From assembly GCA_003669575.1 (NCBI GenBank), contig QWOR01000256.1:1-12536 (forward strand): a stretch of 12,536 nucleotides of DNA, in the 5' to 3' direction. The notes beneath the pieces were generated by a model. It was not told the DNA's origin, searched no databases, and saw nothing but the letters and a program-made list of their open reading frames with translations. Every line of letters begins with the position of its first letter. The stretch's first letter is position 1. Shown one piece after another: positions 1 through 7,390 of this stretch. The position numbers were made by a program, and so were the translations under genes. This DNA comes from Planctomycetota bacterium. GTDB taxonomy: Bacteria > Planctomycetota > Planctomycetia > Planctomycetales > Planctomycetaceae.

Positions 1-78
1 CTGGCCCGCACGAGGCCGGAAAACGACCGAAATCCACCGCCCGGCTTGTTGATTCCCCCGGCTGCCGCAAAGATGTAG
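1..78 (+). CDS. possible C-terminal tail of an upstream protein (partial)
   Basis: Frame 1 is open from the first base to a TAG at 76-78. It would encode a 25-residue proline- and alanine-rich tail ending in IPPAAAKM. If real, it ends 28 bases before the ATG of the next plus-strand gene, which fits an operon. Twenty-five open codons in GC-rich DNA are easily found by chance and there is no recognisable domain, so this is only a possibility. Confidence 0.2.
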   Translation: MARTRPENDRNPPPGLLIPPAAAKM

Positions 79-106
79 TCCCGCCGACCACTCTTCGGAG
101 CCCGCC

Positions 107-1456
107 ATGTTTCGACTGCTTTCCGCTGTTGTGTCATTATTCTTGATGGTGCGAAATCTGCCCGCTGACGAGACAAATAGCCCGCCTCCCACGTTGATTC
201 GGTACACAGCTGCACTTTCCGAAACAACCTCGAACGGGAACTCCCAGCCAGTCCGCGAGTTTGAAATCCGCTGCCTGGTCCTGCCCCAGAGCAGCGGTTA
301 TCCCTCGGTTCTGTATCTCATCGAGGACTCTGGGGAGGAGCAGCCGTGGTTTGAGCGGTACGGTCAGGTGAAATTCGACCCCCAGGGGCAGCCCTCGCCC
401 CGGCTCGCCATGCACCGCCACGTCAACAGCGGTCACAGCAGCTGGATCGGACTGCGGTTCGGTCACTTCCCCGGCTTTGACAAGCTGCAGCCGGGAGCCG
501 AGTGGACCGAAGGCCAACTGACTTACCACCTGCAACCTGACAAGGTGGTCAACACCCAGCCGTGCTGGCAGCTGGAGATCAACGCTCCGCAAAGCCGCCG
601 CACCGTACTCTCCATCCAGAAGACCGACGGAGCGATTCTGGCAGCTCAGCAGCGTTACTTCGTCGGTATGGGCGAACGCTTCGACATCAAGCTGCAATTG
701 GAGGAAATTATGAACGCGACTCCCGAAGTCGTCGCAGCCTGGACAAATGCTGCGGTCCCACTGCTGAAGCTCAAACAGGACATCAAGTTCGACCTCGGCG
801 AAACGGAATCGCTCTCGAAAGATCAGTTGCAACTGGCCGAAGCAGCGCTAAACGACATCGACAAGGCCACGGACGGAACGCCATTCGGCTTACTTGCCGG
901 GGTCATTCGCCGTGAAGTGACCGCCAGCCAGCAGCGGGAGACGGCGGTTGCCGATCTGGCCACTCGGTTCGTCGGGCGTCCTGCTCCACCGATCACCGTG
1001 ATTCCTCTGAATGGTGGCCCCGCCGTCAATTTGTCCAAGCCCGGTCGTGTCACGATCCTGCACTTCTGGGAATATCAGGAAAAACCGCTGACCGAACCGT
1101 ACGGCCAGGTCGGCTATCTCGACTTTCTGGCTCAGAAGCGGAAAGACCAGGTCCAGGTCATTGGCATCATCACCGACAAACAGCTTCAGGAACCGGGCGC
1201 CGCCCTGGCCGCCCTCCGCTCTGCCCGCAAGCTGCAGGAGTTTATGAATATCGGATACCCGCTGGGCCACGAAACGGAAGGAGCCCTCGCCGCTCTGGGT
1301 GACCCTCGCAAGTTCGGTGTCACTCTGCCGCTGTGGGTGGTGATCGGTTCGGACGGGACGATCCTGCATTACCGGGTCGGCTACTACAAAGTCGATGCAA
1401 ATCGGGGGCTGGAGGAACTCGACGCCGTGGTGGAGCAGGCCTTGAAGGCCAAGTGA
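107..1456 (+). CDS. secreted thioredoxin-fold (TlpA/redoxin-like) protein lacking the CxxC motif
   Basis: Residues 1-20 look like a signal peptide (basic start, hydrophobic core, cleavage near LPA-DE), so the protein is probably exported. Residues 30-200 form a beta-rich domain I do not recognise. A linker, partly helical, covers about 205-285. Residues 288-447 read as a thioredoxin/TlpA-like fold: APPITVIPLNGG, then VTILHFWEY where TlpA proteins have the active-site strand, and a likely cis-proline in TLPLWVVIGSDG (P408). At the point where TlpA has WCxxC, the sequence is WEYQEKPLTEPYG (321-333), with no cysteine. The only cysteines are C56 and C153, both outside this domain, so ordinary disulfide exchange at this site is not expected; a binding or structural role is an inference. 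The ATG at 107 has GGAG at 97-100, six bases upstream. The gene could share an operon with the coiled-coil gene downstream, but a 244-base gap separates them. Confidence 0.85.
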   Translation: MFRLLSAVVSLFLMVRNLPADETNSPPPTLIRYTAALSETTSNGNSQPVREFEIRCLVLPQSSGYPSVLYLIEDSGEEQPWFERYGQVKFDPQGQPSPRLAMHRHVNSGHSSWIGLRFGHFPGFDKLQPGAEWTEGQLTYHLQPDKVVNTQPCWQLEINAPQSRRTVLSIQKTDGAILAAQQRYFVGMGERFDIKLQLEEIMNATPEVVAAWTNAAVPLLKLKQDIKFDLGETESLSKDQLQLAEAALNDIDKATDGTPFGLLAGVIRREVTASQQRETAVADLATRFVGRPAPPITVIPLNGGPAVNLSKPGRVTILHFWEYQEKPLTEPYGQVGYLDFLAQKRKDQVQVIGIITDKQLQEPGAALAALRSARKLQEFMNIGYPLGHETEGALAALGDPRKFGVTLPLWVVIGSDGTILHYRVGYYKVDANRGLEELDAVVEQALKAK

Positions 1457-1646
1457 CCCTCATTTCACGATGCGAGTTCAGGAGGAAATCTCTCTGAATT
1501 CCAGCAGGGTCTTGACCTTGGCTTGGAGCCGGTCGTAGGATCGATAGATCGGCCCTGTCGTCATATTCGTGACATCCCGCACACTCGGAAGATTTCTGAT
1601 CTGCCTCGGGCGTTTGGCGGTTTCGACCGATAGGGGATGTGAGGTA

Positions 1647-1670
1647 CTCTCGAAGGAGGGCCTCTCGAAG
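1647..1670. repeat. 9-bp direct repeat upstream of the coiled-coil gene
   Basis: CTCTCGAAG occurs at 1647-1655 and again at 1662-1670, separated by GAGGGC. The second copy ends 30 bases before the ATG at 1701. A tandem recognition site for a regulator is possible. By rough count (about 30,000 position pairs in the 244-base gap against 4^9), a repeat this long would turn up by chance roughly one time in ten. The rest of the gap, 1457-1700, holds only a weak imperfect hairpin (TTCAG at 1477-1481 with CTGAA at 1494-1498) and no clear promoter. Confidence 0.35.
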
Positions 1671-1700
1671 TCGTGAGGCAGCCAGCGTTCGGGGATAGCG

Positions 1701-2618
1701 ATGAATACACTCGGCAAGATTTTGATGGGGCTGTTGCTGGCCTGCTTGCTGTTTGCGACCTACCTGACCACGGGAGCTCTCAAGGCCCGGTCAACATGGC
1801 TCAAGAAGATCGGCGACAAAACCACGCAGATCGAACAGACCCAAAAGGACCTCGCCTCGAACAAGAAGTTGTTTGAAGACGCGCGCAATCTCGTCCACTG
1901 GGAAAACGACACCTGGGGCCGGGCGTGGCAGGCCCCCAATTCCGGTCCCTCTCCCACGGGGGACGGCTCGGTCGAGTTCGGCATCGGTTCCAACGCTGGT
2001 CTGGCCAAGGGGCAAACCGACCCCGCCAAGCTGCCGATCGTTTATCTCTTCGCCACGGAAGCAGGCTCACCGCCCAAATACATTGGTGACATCCAGCTGA
2101 CCGAGGTTCGCCAGGACAGCGCCGGTGGCAAACTGACCCGCCCTCCCTACGCCGACGAGATTCAGGGCTGGCCGACCGGTGAATACCGAATTCGCGAACT
2201 GGTGCCGAATGACTATCTGAGTACGATTGATGACCTCCGAACCCAGCTGATTCTGGCGGACCAGACCGTCGCTCATGAGCAGGCGATGCTGAAGATTCAG
2301 AATGAGCATGTCACGGCTTCTCAGGCCGCATTGGATCAACGTCTGGCGGAGCTGAACGGCAAGCCCGATGCTTCGGAGAAAGCTGGACTCGATGTGAAAG
2401 AGGGATTGGTCCAGACGCTCCGCCGCGAGGAATCTTCCCGCAATACCCTGGTGGGTGAAGTCGATCAGCTGCGTCGTGAATTGAGCGATAAGCATCTGCT
2501 GCTCACCAACATTCTGACCGAAAACCTGAACCAGGTGCAGAGCGTAAGTGCAGCCCCCGGGAAGAAGGCCTCGGCGAAGCGAGTTGCCGCTCAGAAGTCC
2601 GGCGACAAGAGCAACTAA
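1701..2618 (+). CDS. membrane-anchored coiled-coil protein of unknown function
   Basis: This 305-residue protein has a single N-terminal hydrophobic helix (about 7-26) after a short basic start, so it is most likely anchored in the cytoplasmic membrane. Residues 30-62 are charged and helical. Residues 63-172 form a compact, probably beta-rich, middle region (HWENDTWGRAW, PIVYLFATE, YIGDIQLTEV, GEYRIRELVP). Residues 174-280 are heptad-rich, with repeated L/A spacing and many E, Q and R, and are predicted to form a coiled coil. The tail (285-305) is rich in lysine, alanine and serine. C15 lies in LLLAC, which resembles a lipobox, but the hydrophobic stretch continues past it, which favours a membrane helix over a lipoprotein signal. 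The ATG is supported by GGGGA at 1691-1695, five bases upstream. The gene converges with the DUF58 gene, with a 30-base gap between stops. I do not recognise a named family; envelope scaffolding would be a guess. Confidence 0.8.
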   Translation: MNTLGKILMGLLLACLLFATYLTTGALKARSTWLKKIGDKTTQIEQTQKDLASNKKLFEDARNLVHWENDTWGRAWQAPNSGPSPTGDGSVEFGIGSNAGLAKGQTDPAKLPIVYLFATEAGSPPKYIGDIQLTEVRQDSAGGKLTRPPYADEIQGWPTGEYRIRELVPNDYLSTIDDLRTQLILADQTVAHEQAMLKIQNEHVTASQAALDQRLAELNGKPDASEKAGLDVKEGLVQTLRREESSRNTLVGEVDQLRRELSDKHLLLTNILTENLNQVQSVSAAPGKKASAKRVAAQKSGDKSN

Positions 2619-2648
2619 CTCTCCTCGGTAGAATCCAGTCGAACGGCG

Positions 2649-3551
2649 TCAGCCGCCACGAGACCGTTCGAGCAGAGTGCTTCGCAGCGCGAGATCGACC
2701 GGCTCCGTCGTCAGGACGCGTGAATAGTCCGCATGTATGTCGCGGCACTCCCGCTCCAGTGATTCGCAGAAGATCCTGGCTTCGGCCTGATAGGCAGCTT
2801 GCAGACTCCTGGTTTCGACGAGTTGCTCGCCGAGTGCCTCCAATCCTTGAAACAGGACCGGTCCCTCGAACGGGAACTCCAGCTCAGCCGGGTCGAGGAG
2901 ATGCAGCAGCAGGACATCGTGCTTCCGCGATCGCAGGGCTCGCATCCCGGAGACGATCTCCTCCATCGGCCGCAGACAGTCGCTGATGACGACGACTACC
3001 GCTCGGCGTTGCGACTGCTCGGCGAATTGTTCGAGTGCGGTCTGAAACGGTGTCTCGCTCTGATCTCCTTTCTGCGAGGCCAAAGCCTCCAGTTTTTCCA
3101 GTTCCGGCACGACGTTGTGCCAGTGAGCCATCCGTCCACCGGGCGGGACGAGCATGCGCAGCGACTGATCAATCGACGAGAGCGAGATCAAATCCTGCTG
3201 CTGCGTGATGACAAACCCGGTGGCAGCAGCCAGCCAGCGAGCATATTCGAGCTTGGTGACGCTGCTCTTCTCCGATTGGTACGACATCGACTCGGTCGTA
3301 TCAACGAGCAGGTGACAGATCAGGTCTGACTCCATCTCGTACTGCCGGACATAGAACCGGTCGCGGCGTCCGAAGACCTTCCAGTCAACATGCCGCAGGT
3401 CATCCCCCGCTGCGTACTGGCGGTGCTCCGCGAACTCGACCGACACGCCGCGAGCCGGGCTGCGGTGCTGTCCCGACATCGCCCCCTCGACGATGGCTCG
3501 GGCCTGAAGCTCCAGACCAGAGAGTCGCATCAGTTGATCGGGAGTCAGCAT
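2649..3551 (-). CDS. DUF58 domain protein with a vWA-like metal site
   Basis: The 300 residues match the DUF58 family along most of their length. The signature region is clear: GVSVEFAEHRQYAAGDD (35-51), then LRHVDWKVFGRRDRFYVRQYE (52-72). It is followed by a vWA-like strand HLLVDTTESMS carrying a MIDAS-type D-x-T-x-S (D84, T86, S88). A second core strand VVVVISD ends at D191. No transmembrane segment is visible, unlike longer DUF58 proteins with two N-terminal helices, so this short form is probably cytoplasmic or peripheral. DUF58 proteins usually sit beside a MoxR-type AAA ATPase and BatA-like vWA proteins and are thought to act with them in protein assembly or metal insertion; none of these is in the window. 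The start ATG has no clear Shine-Dalgarno sequence, and an in-frame stop lies upstream with no better start between. It follows the oleC-like gene by 98 bases on the same strand. Confidence 0.9.
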   Translation of the reverse strand: MLTPDQLMRLSGLELQARAIVEGAMSGQHRSPARGVSVEFAEHRQYAAGDDLRHVDWKVFGRRDRFYVRQYEMESDLICHLLVDTTESMSYQSEKSSVTKLEYARWLAAATGFVITQQQDLISLSSIDQSLRMLVPPGGRMAHWHNVVPELEKLEALASQKGDQSETPFQTALEQFAEQSQRRAVVVVISDCLRPMEEIVSGMRALRSRKHDVLLLHLLDPAELEFPFEGPVLFQGLEALGEQLVETRSLQAAYQAEARIFCESLERECRDIHADYSRVLTTEPVDLALRSTLLERSRGG

Positions 3552-3649
3552 GAGGGGCTCAGCAACGTGAGTACGGAACGAACCGGGAGATCAGTAAGTC
3601 GAAAACGGCGAACACGAATGAGCCCGACTCAACGGACTCGCTCAATCAT

Positions 3650-5386
3650 TCACACCAAACCTTGTCGCTGGAGTTCCTCAGCTGCCCACACGGACAACGC
3701 TTCTCGCTGAATCTTGACATTATGTCGCGTGTCGACAGGCATACCGGGATGGAACAGGAAGGTCTCAATGGGCTGGGTCAGAGGTCTCGCCTGGGCCATC
3801 GTCCGCAACTCTTCCACCAGCTGAGGACTCTGCACCTTCGATGGCAACAACTCGACGATCAGCACAGGCCGTTGCGATCCTAGGGGGCCGACGCCCACAA
3901 GTGCTGCCCGAAACACGTCGGGATGTGAATCGAAGATCCCCTCACAGCATACGGAATACATGGGCCCGCTGACCGGGTAAACGACATGGGCCTTCCGCCC
4001 ACAAAACCACAGCTGTTGGTCCTCATCGAGATACCCGACATCTCCGATGCGATGCCAGAATGACTCGCCATCGGGAATCTTGGCGGCGGCCGTCGGCTCA
4101 GGTCGGCGGAAATATTCACGGGTGACCGCCGGGCTGCGAACGATGATCTCGCCGATCTCGCCGGGGGGAAGTGTTTGAGTGTCGCTGATCGACGAGATTG
4201 GCTCCTCGGTGATCGGGATGATCCGGATATTGACGCCCGGAAAAGCTCGCCCGACGCAGGTCCCCGCCCCTTCGCGTGTCTTAGCTGCTGACCGCGTGAG
4301 AACGTCATGCGATGAGGTCGACGCAACCGGCAGGCTCTCCGTGGCTCCATAGGGAGTGTGTAAAAACGCTCCCGGCCTGGTCAGGATCCGGCTCATCATC
4401 TCGACCACACGCAGCGGCACCGGGCCTCCGGCCGAAAGCGCCCGATTCAGTGCCGGCAATGTCACCCCGTGCTGAACGCAGTGTGTGCCGACGCGGTTCC
4501 AGAATGCGGGCGATCCAAAGGCCTGAGTCACACCGTTGTCGTTGATCGATTCGATGATTTTGAGCGGGTCAACTTTTGCGGGCTTCGTCGGGTCCATGTC
4601 AGGAATGACGGTCGTCACTCCCATGGCCGCGTTGAATAGCCCGAACAGAGGGAAGCCCGGCAGATCGACCTCGCCTGGCCGGATGTTGTAGAACTGCTGC
4701 AGCAGATCGACCTGGGCATTGAACATCCCATGTTCGTAGAGCACACCCTTTGGCGGTCCGGTACTGCCACTAGTGAAGATGACAGCTGCGGGGTCGGTGG
4801 GTTTTGTATGTTCAACGACATTCTCTTGGGAGGACGAAGCTCCCGCCGAGCCGCTGCTTTCTGTTGTGGTCAAATCGCGTTCACTGCTCTGCGGGAGCTT
4901 CGCTATCCCGGCTTTCAGCAGCGATTGGTAGGTCGCGACACAACCGGGAGCCCAACCTTTTCCGACTCGCACGTTGAAGCGGGCGTTAGGGAACTTCCGC
5001 GAGATCATGCGGATCCACTGCACAACCGGGATCGCGACGAATCCCTCCGGGTCAACCTCTTCCAGGCACTTGAAGATGTTCGTGCGTCCCATGCCGGGGT
5101 CGATCAGGACGATCACCGCCCCCGCCTTGAACATGCCAAACGTGAGGGCGATGAACTCGATCGATGGGCGTACCATCAATACCAGCCGACTCCCGGGCTT
5201 GACTCCGAGTGCCCGCAAACCCATGGCGAGAGCGTCACTCTCTGCATCGAGTTCTCGAAACGTGCGCTGGGCGTAGATCACACGGCCCGGGCGGTCACGC
5301 CCAGTGGGACAGACCACGGCACGCTGATCTGGCCATAGGCGAGCAGACTGGCGAAGGCGGTCAGCGATGTTGAGGGGCGAGGACAC
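3650..5386 (-). CDS. oleC: OleC-like AMP-dependent synthetase (olefin beta-lactone synthetase / fatty acid CoA ligase family)
   Basis: This 578-residue protein is a full-length member of the ANL (AMP-binding) superfamily. The P-loop is TSGSTGPPKGV (205-215), the aromatic/acid motif is YGATE (346-350), the ribose-binding aspartate is in RIGDVGY (D449), and the late catalytic lysine is probably K558 in RHNVKIQ. Features resembling OleC include MVRPSIEF (71-78), VLIDPGMGR (93-101), FVAIPVVQ (116-123) and DLPGFPLFGLFNAAMG (241-256). OleC uses ATP to convert beta-hydroxy acids made by OleA and OleD into beta-lactones, which OleB decarboxylates to long-chain olefins; annotation as a plain fatty acid CoA ligase is the alternative. 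A serine/threonine/glutamate-rich stretch (167-196) sits just before the P-loop and looks like a flexible insertion. Translation starts at GTG (5386), because an in-frame TAA lies 24 bases upstream with no ATG between; no Shine-Dalgarno sequence is visible. No oleA, oleB or oleD is in the window. Confidence is high for the superfamily, moderate for the exact reaction. Confidence 0.82.
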   Translation of the reverse strand: MSSPLNIADRLRQSARLWPDQRAVVCPTGRDRPGRVIYAQRTFRELDAESDALAMGLRALGVKPGSRLVLMVRPSIEFIALTFGMFKAGAVIVLIDPGMGRTNIFKCLEEVDPEGFVAIPVVQWIRMISRKFPNARFNVRVGKGWAPGCVATYQSLLKAGIAKLPQSSERDLTTTESSGSAGASSSQENVVEHTKPTDPAAVIFTSGSTGPPKGVLYEHGMFNAQVDLLQQFYNIRPGEVDLPGFPLFGLFNAAMGVTTVIPDMDPTKPAKVDPLKIIESINDNGVTQAFGSPAFWNRVGTHCVQHGVTLPALNRALSAGGPVPLRVVEMMSRILTRPGAFLHTPYGATESLPVASTSSHDVLTRSAAKTREGAGTCVGRAFPGVNIRIIPITEEPISSISDTQTLPPGEIGEIIVRSPAVTREYFRRPEPTAAAKIPDGESFWHRIGDVGYLDEDQQLWFCGRKAHVVYPVSGPMYSVCCEGIFDSHPDVFRAALVGVGPLGSQRPVLIVELLPSKVQSPQLVEELRTMAQARPLTQPIETFLFHPGMPVDTRHNVKIQREALSVWAAEELQRQGLV

Positions 5387-5480
5387 GGGAAAGGCAGGGC
5401 GGTTGATAGTTTAGGGATGATCGATGAGGAGAGAGAAGGAACCGGCATTCACCGCTCAGCGGGTGCGTCGCCATCATTGT

Positions 5481-6110
5481 TTACTCGTCTTCGTTCGCTT
5501 CGTCAGAAGTAGGAGTCACACCTCCCGCCACCTTCTTGCAGATATGCAGGTGCATGCGCGAGGTGGTGATCGTCCAGTCGATCACCCACGGAGGCGGCAG
5601 CTGGATCTCTGTCCGTTCGGGAATCCGCAGAACCATGGTCGCGTCACTGGTCGTCACGGTGTCACGCCCGAGTCGCTCAATCGAGGCATAGATCTTTTTC
5701 CCGGGTACGATGTCGGGGGCCATCTTGTAGGGCGGGTCCATGAAGACGAGGCTGTAGGGAGCGAAGTGCGACTTGGCTCCCTTGGGCTTGAATGAGGTCC
5801 GCAGGATGTCGGTCTGCCAGCCGATGCACTCGTCTTCAACGCCCAAAGTCGCAATGTTCTGGTGCAGCAGATCAAAAGCCACGCGGTCAAGTTCAAAGAA
5901 CGTGACCGAGATCGCTCCCCGGCTGAGAGCCTCCAGCCCGATCGTTCCAGTTCCGGAGAAAACATCCGCGACCCGGCGGTCTTTGATGTACCCATTATCG
6001 GACAGCTTCTGAAACAGCGTCTCCTTCACGCGGTCCGAGATGGGCCGCGTAACCAGACCGGGGTTGGCCAGCAGCTGGCGACGTTTGAAACGCCCCGTAA
6101 TGATTCGCAT
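5481..6110 (-). CDS. rsmD: 16S rRNA (guanine(966)-N(2))-methyltransferase RsmD
   Basis: The 209 residues fit the RsmD family in length and motif order. It opens with MRIITGRFKRRQL, followed by RPISDRVKETLF (22-33), the family's substrate-side motif. The S-adenosylmethionine-binding loop is DVFSGTGTIGLEALSRG (49-65), the acidic ribose-contacting position is in FFELDR (71-76), and the catalytic DPPY is at 125-128. RsmD methylates the exocyclic N2 of G966 in 16S rRNA during 30S assembly in the cytoplasm. The C-terminus carries an extra acidic tail (about 200-209). The ATG at 6110 has no convincing Shine-Dalgarno sequence. It lies 108 bases after lpxB and 94 before oleC on the same strand; in many other bacteria rsmD is next to coaD, which is not seen here. 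Confidence 0.93.
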   Translation of the reverse strand: MRIITGRFKRRQLLANPGLVTRPISDRVKETLFQKLSDNGYIKDRRVADVFSGTGTIGLEALSRGAISVTFFELDRVAFDLLHQNIATLGVEDECIGWQTDILRTSFKPKGAKSHFAPYSLVFMDPPYKMAPDIVPGKKIYASIERLGRDTVTTSDATMVLRIPERTEIQLPPPWVIDWTITTSRMHLHICKKVAGGVTPTSDEANEDE

Positions 6111-6143
6111 CGAAAACCGCCCGTGAATTCCGCAGGTGTGCCG

Positions 6144-6161
6144 CCGGGGTGATCTCCCCGG
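6144..6161. other. perfect hairpin in the lpxB-rsmD gap
   Basis: CCGGGG at 6144-6149 pairs with CCCCGG at 6156-6161 around the six-base loop TGATCT. The stem is all G-C. Neither strand has a T-run after it, so a standard intrinsic terminator is unlikely. It could stall polymerase or stabilise an mRNA end between the two minus-strand genes. Confidence 0.35.
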
Positions 6162-6218
6162 ACCGTTCCTCAGATGTTACTCATCCGAGAGACGATTCGC
6201 CTCTGTGCGGGCAATTGG

Positions 6219-7385
6219 TCAGGCTGCGGCACGGGTGATCTGCTTCTGCTCGACCAGCTTGAGGATCGCATCGGCAGCCTTCTCCGACGCCCCCAGTTCC
6301 ATCACATCATCACGGAGAACTTCCAGCTCCTGCTTGATGGAATGCAGGGCCTGGGGATTGCTGAGCCAGCGATCAATGGCTGCGTGCATACGTGCCGCGT
6401 GCTTGGGCACGTTGAAAATATAGAGGACTTCGGGAAGTAGTTCGCGATTGAGCATCAGGTTGGGCAGTGACATGTATTTCACGGTGACCAGCAACTTTCC
6501 GACGAGATAATTCAACACAGACGCTCGATAACACACCACAGCTGGCTTGTTCCGGGCCAGGACCTCCAGGCTCACCGAGCCCGAAACCATGGCGCAACAG
6601 TCCATGGTGGCGATGATCTCTGAGGTGCGTCCGACATAGAAGTCGATGGGCAGCGTCACACCCAGCTTCTGATACTGCTCCAAACACCAGTCACGCTGGT
6701 TCTCCTTGTAGCACGCGACGGGAAATCGGACATCGGGGTGGTCACGATGAATCGATCGTGCCATTTCCAGCATGGTCTCGAAGTTCCCCGTGACTTCATG
6801 CCGTCGTGAGCCGGGAAGCAACCCCACGAGCCGCTCGCCGTTCTTTCGCAGCGACTGACAGAACTCTTCGTCCAGCTGTTTGTTGGAAATCTGATCAAAG
6901 AAGGGGTGGCCGACGTATTCGACCTGAACACCGCGATCGCGATACCACTTGGCTTCGAACTTAAGTACCGACAGGATGCCATCGATGTACTTCCGGACCC
7001 ACTTGATGCGCCAGCCAGCCCAAGCCCAGATCTGTGGCGGACAGTAGAAATAGACCGGAATGCCCAGCTGCTTGGCGTACTTGGCGATGTGCCAGTTAAA
7101 TCCCGGGTAGTCGATGAGGATTACGGCGTCAGGGCGATGCTCTTCCAGATAACGACGCCCCATCTTGGCCAGACCGAGAAACGTCTTAAGCAGTGGCAAC
7201 ACCGCTGAGACGCCCATCACAGCCAGATCGGTCATCGGATAGAGCACATCCGCACCGGTCTCTTTGAGCAGGGGCCCGCCGAATCCCGAGAAGCGAATCC
7301 CCGGAACTCGTTTGCGCAAGGCTCTCACAAGGTGTGCGGCGTGCTGATCACCACTGGGATCGCCCGTGGAAAAGAAAATGTGCAT
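6219..7385 (-). CDS. lpxB: lipid-A-disaccharide synthase LpxB
   Basis: This 388-residue GT19-family glycosyltransferase joins UDP-2,3-diacylglucosamine and lipid X to give the tetraacyl disaccharide-1-phosphate precursor of lipid A, at the cytoplasmic face of the inner membrane. Family motifs appear in order: STGDPSGDQH (6-15), GFGGPLL (34-40), MGVSAVLP (57-64), IDYPGFN (91-97), PPQIWAWAGWRIK (116-128), GHPFFD (159-164), VGLLPGSRRHE (187-197), MVSGSVSLE (266-274) and YMSLPNLMLNRELLPE (304-319). Many homologues have GEPSGD where this has GDPSGD; the change is conservative. Length is normal for the family. The start is well supported by AAAGGGGG five bases upstream. It is divergent from the ABC permease gene. 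Presence of lpxB supports an LPS-bearing outer membrane, as expected for planctomycetes. Confidence 0.95.
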   Translation of the reverse strand: MHIFFSTGDPSGDQHAAHLVRALRKRVPGIRFSGFGGPLLKETGADVLYPMTDLAVMGVSAVLPLLKTFLGLAKMGRRYLEEHRPDAVILIDYPGFNWHIAKYAKQLGIPVYFYCPPQIWAWAGWRIKWVRKYIDGILSVLKFEAKWYRDRGVQVEYVGHPFFDQISNKQLDEEFCQSLRKNGERLVGLLPGSRRHEVTGNFETMLEMARSIHRDHPDVRFPVACYKENQRDWCLEQYQKLGVTLPIDFYVGRTSEIIATMDCCAMVSGSVSLEVLARNKPAVVCYRASVLNYLVGKLLVTVKYMSLPNLMLNRELLPEVLYIFNVPKHAARMHAAIDRWLSNPQALHSIKQELEVLRDDVMELGASEKAADAILKLVEQKQITRAAA

Positions 7386-7390
7386 CCCTG

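Noticed and set aside
49..79. TTGATT and TGTAGT as a promoter for the first gene
   Set aside because: The spacing is 19 bases and both boxes are weak; it may also lie inside the tail of an upstream gene.
137..832. Minus-strand open frame of 231 codons opposite the thioredoxin-like gene
   Set aside because: The plus strand has a signal peptide, ribosome site and recognisable fold; the antisense frame has none.
1478..1717. Minus-strand open frame of 79 codons filling the gap before the coiled-coil gene
   Set aside because: Its start overlaps the start of the well-supported plus-strand gene, it has no recognisable domain, and no clear ribosome site was seen; most likely chance.
2644..2655. CGGC-GTCA-GCCG hairpin between the convergent coiled-coil and DUF58 genes
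   Set aside because: Only four pairs, no T-run, and it overlaps the DUF58 stop codon; not distinguishable from chance.
4730..5338. Plus-strand open frame of 202 codons opposite the oleC-like gene
   Set aside because: It lies entirely antisense to a full-length enzyme with intact motifs, and its translation is low in normal protein patterns.
5449..5464. CACCGCTCAGCGGGTG as a hairpin terminator after rsmD
   Set aside because: The stem is four pairs with a bulge and has no T-run on either strand.
2649..7385. The lpxB-rsmD-oleC-DUF58 block as a new functional system
   Set aside because: All four are known families with unrelated roles; same-strand packing with gaps of about 100 bases is not enough to claim a shared pathway.
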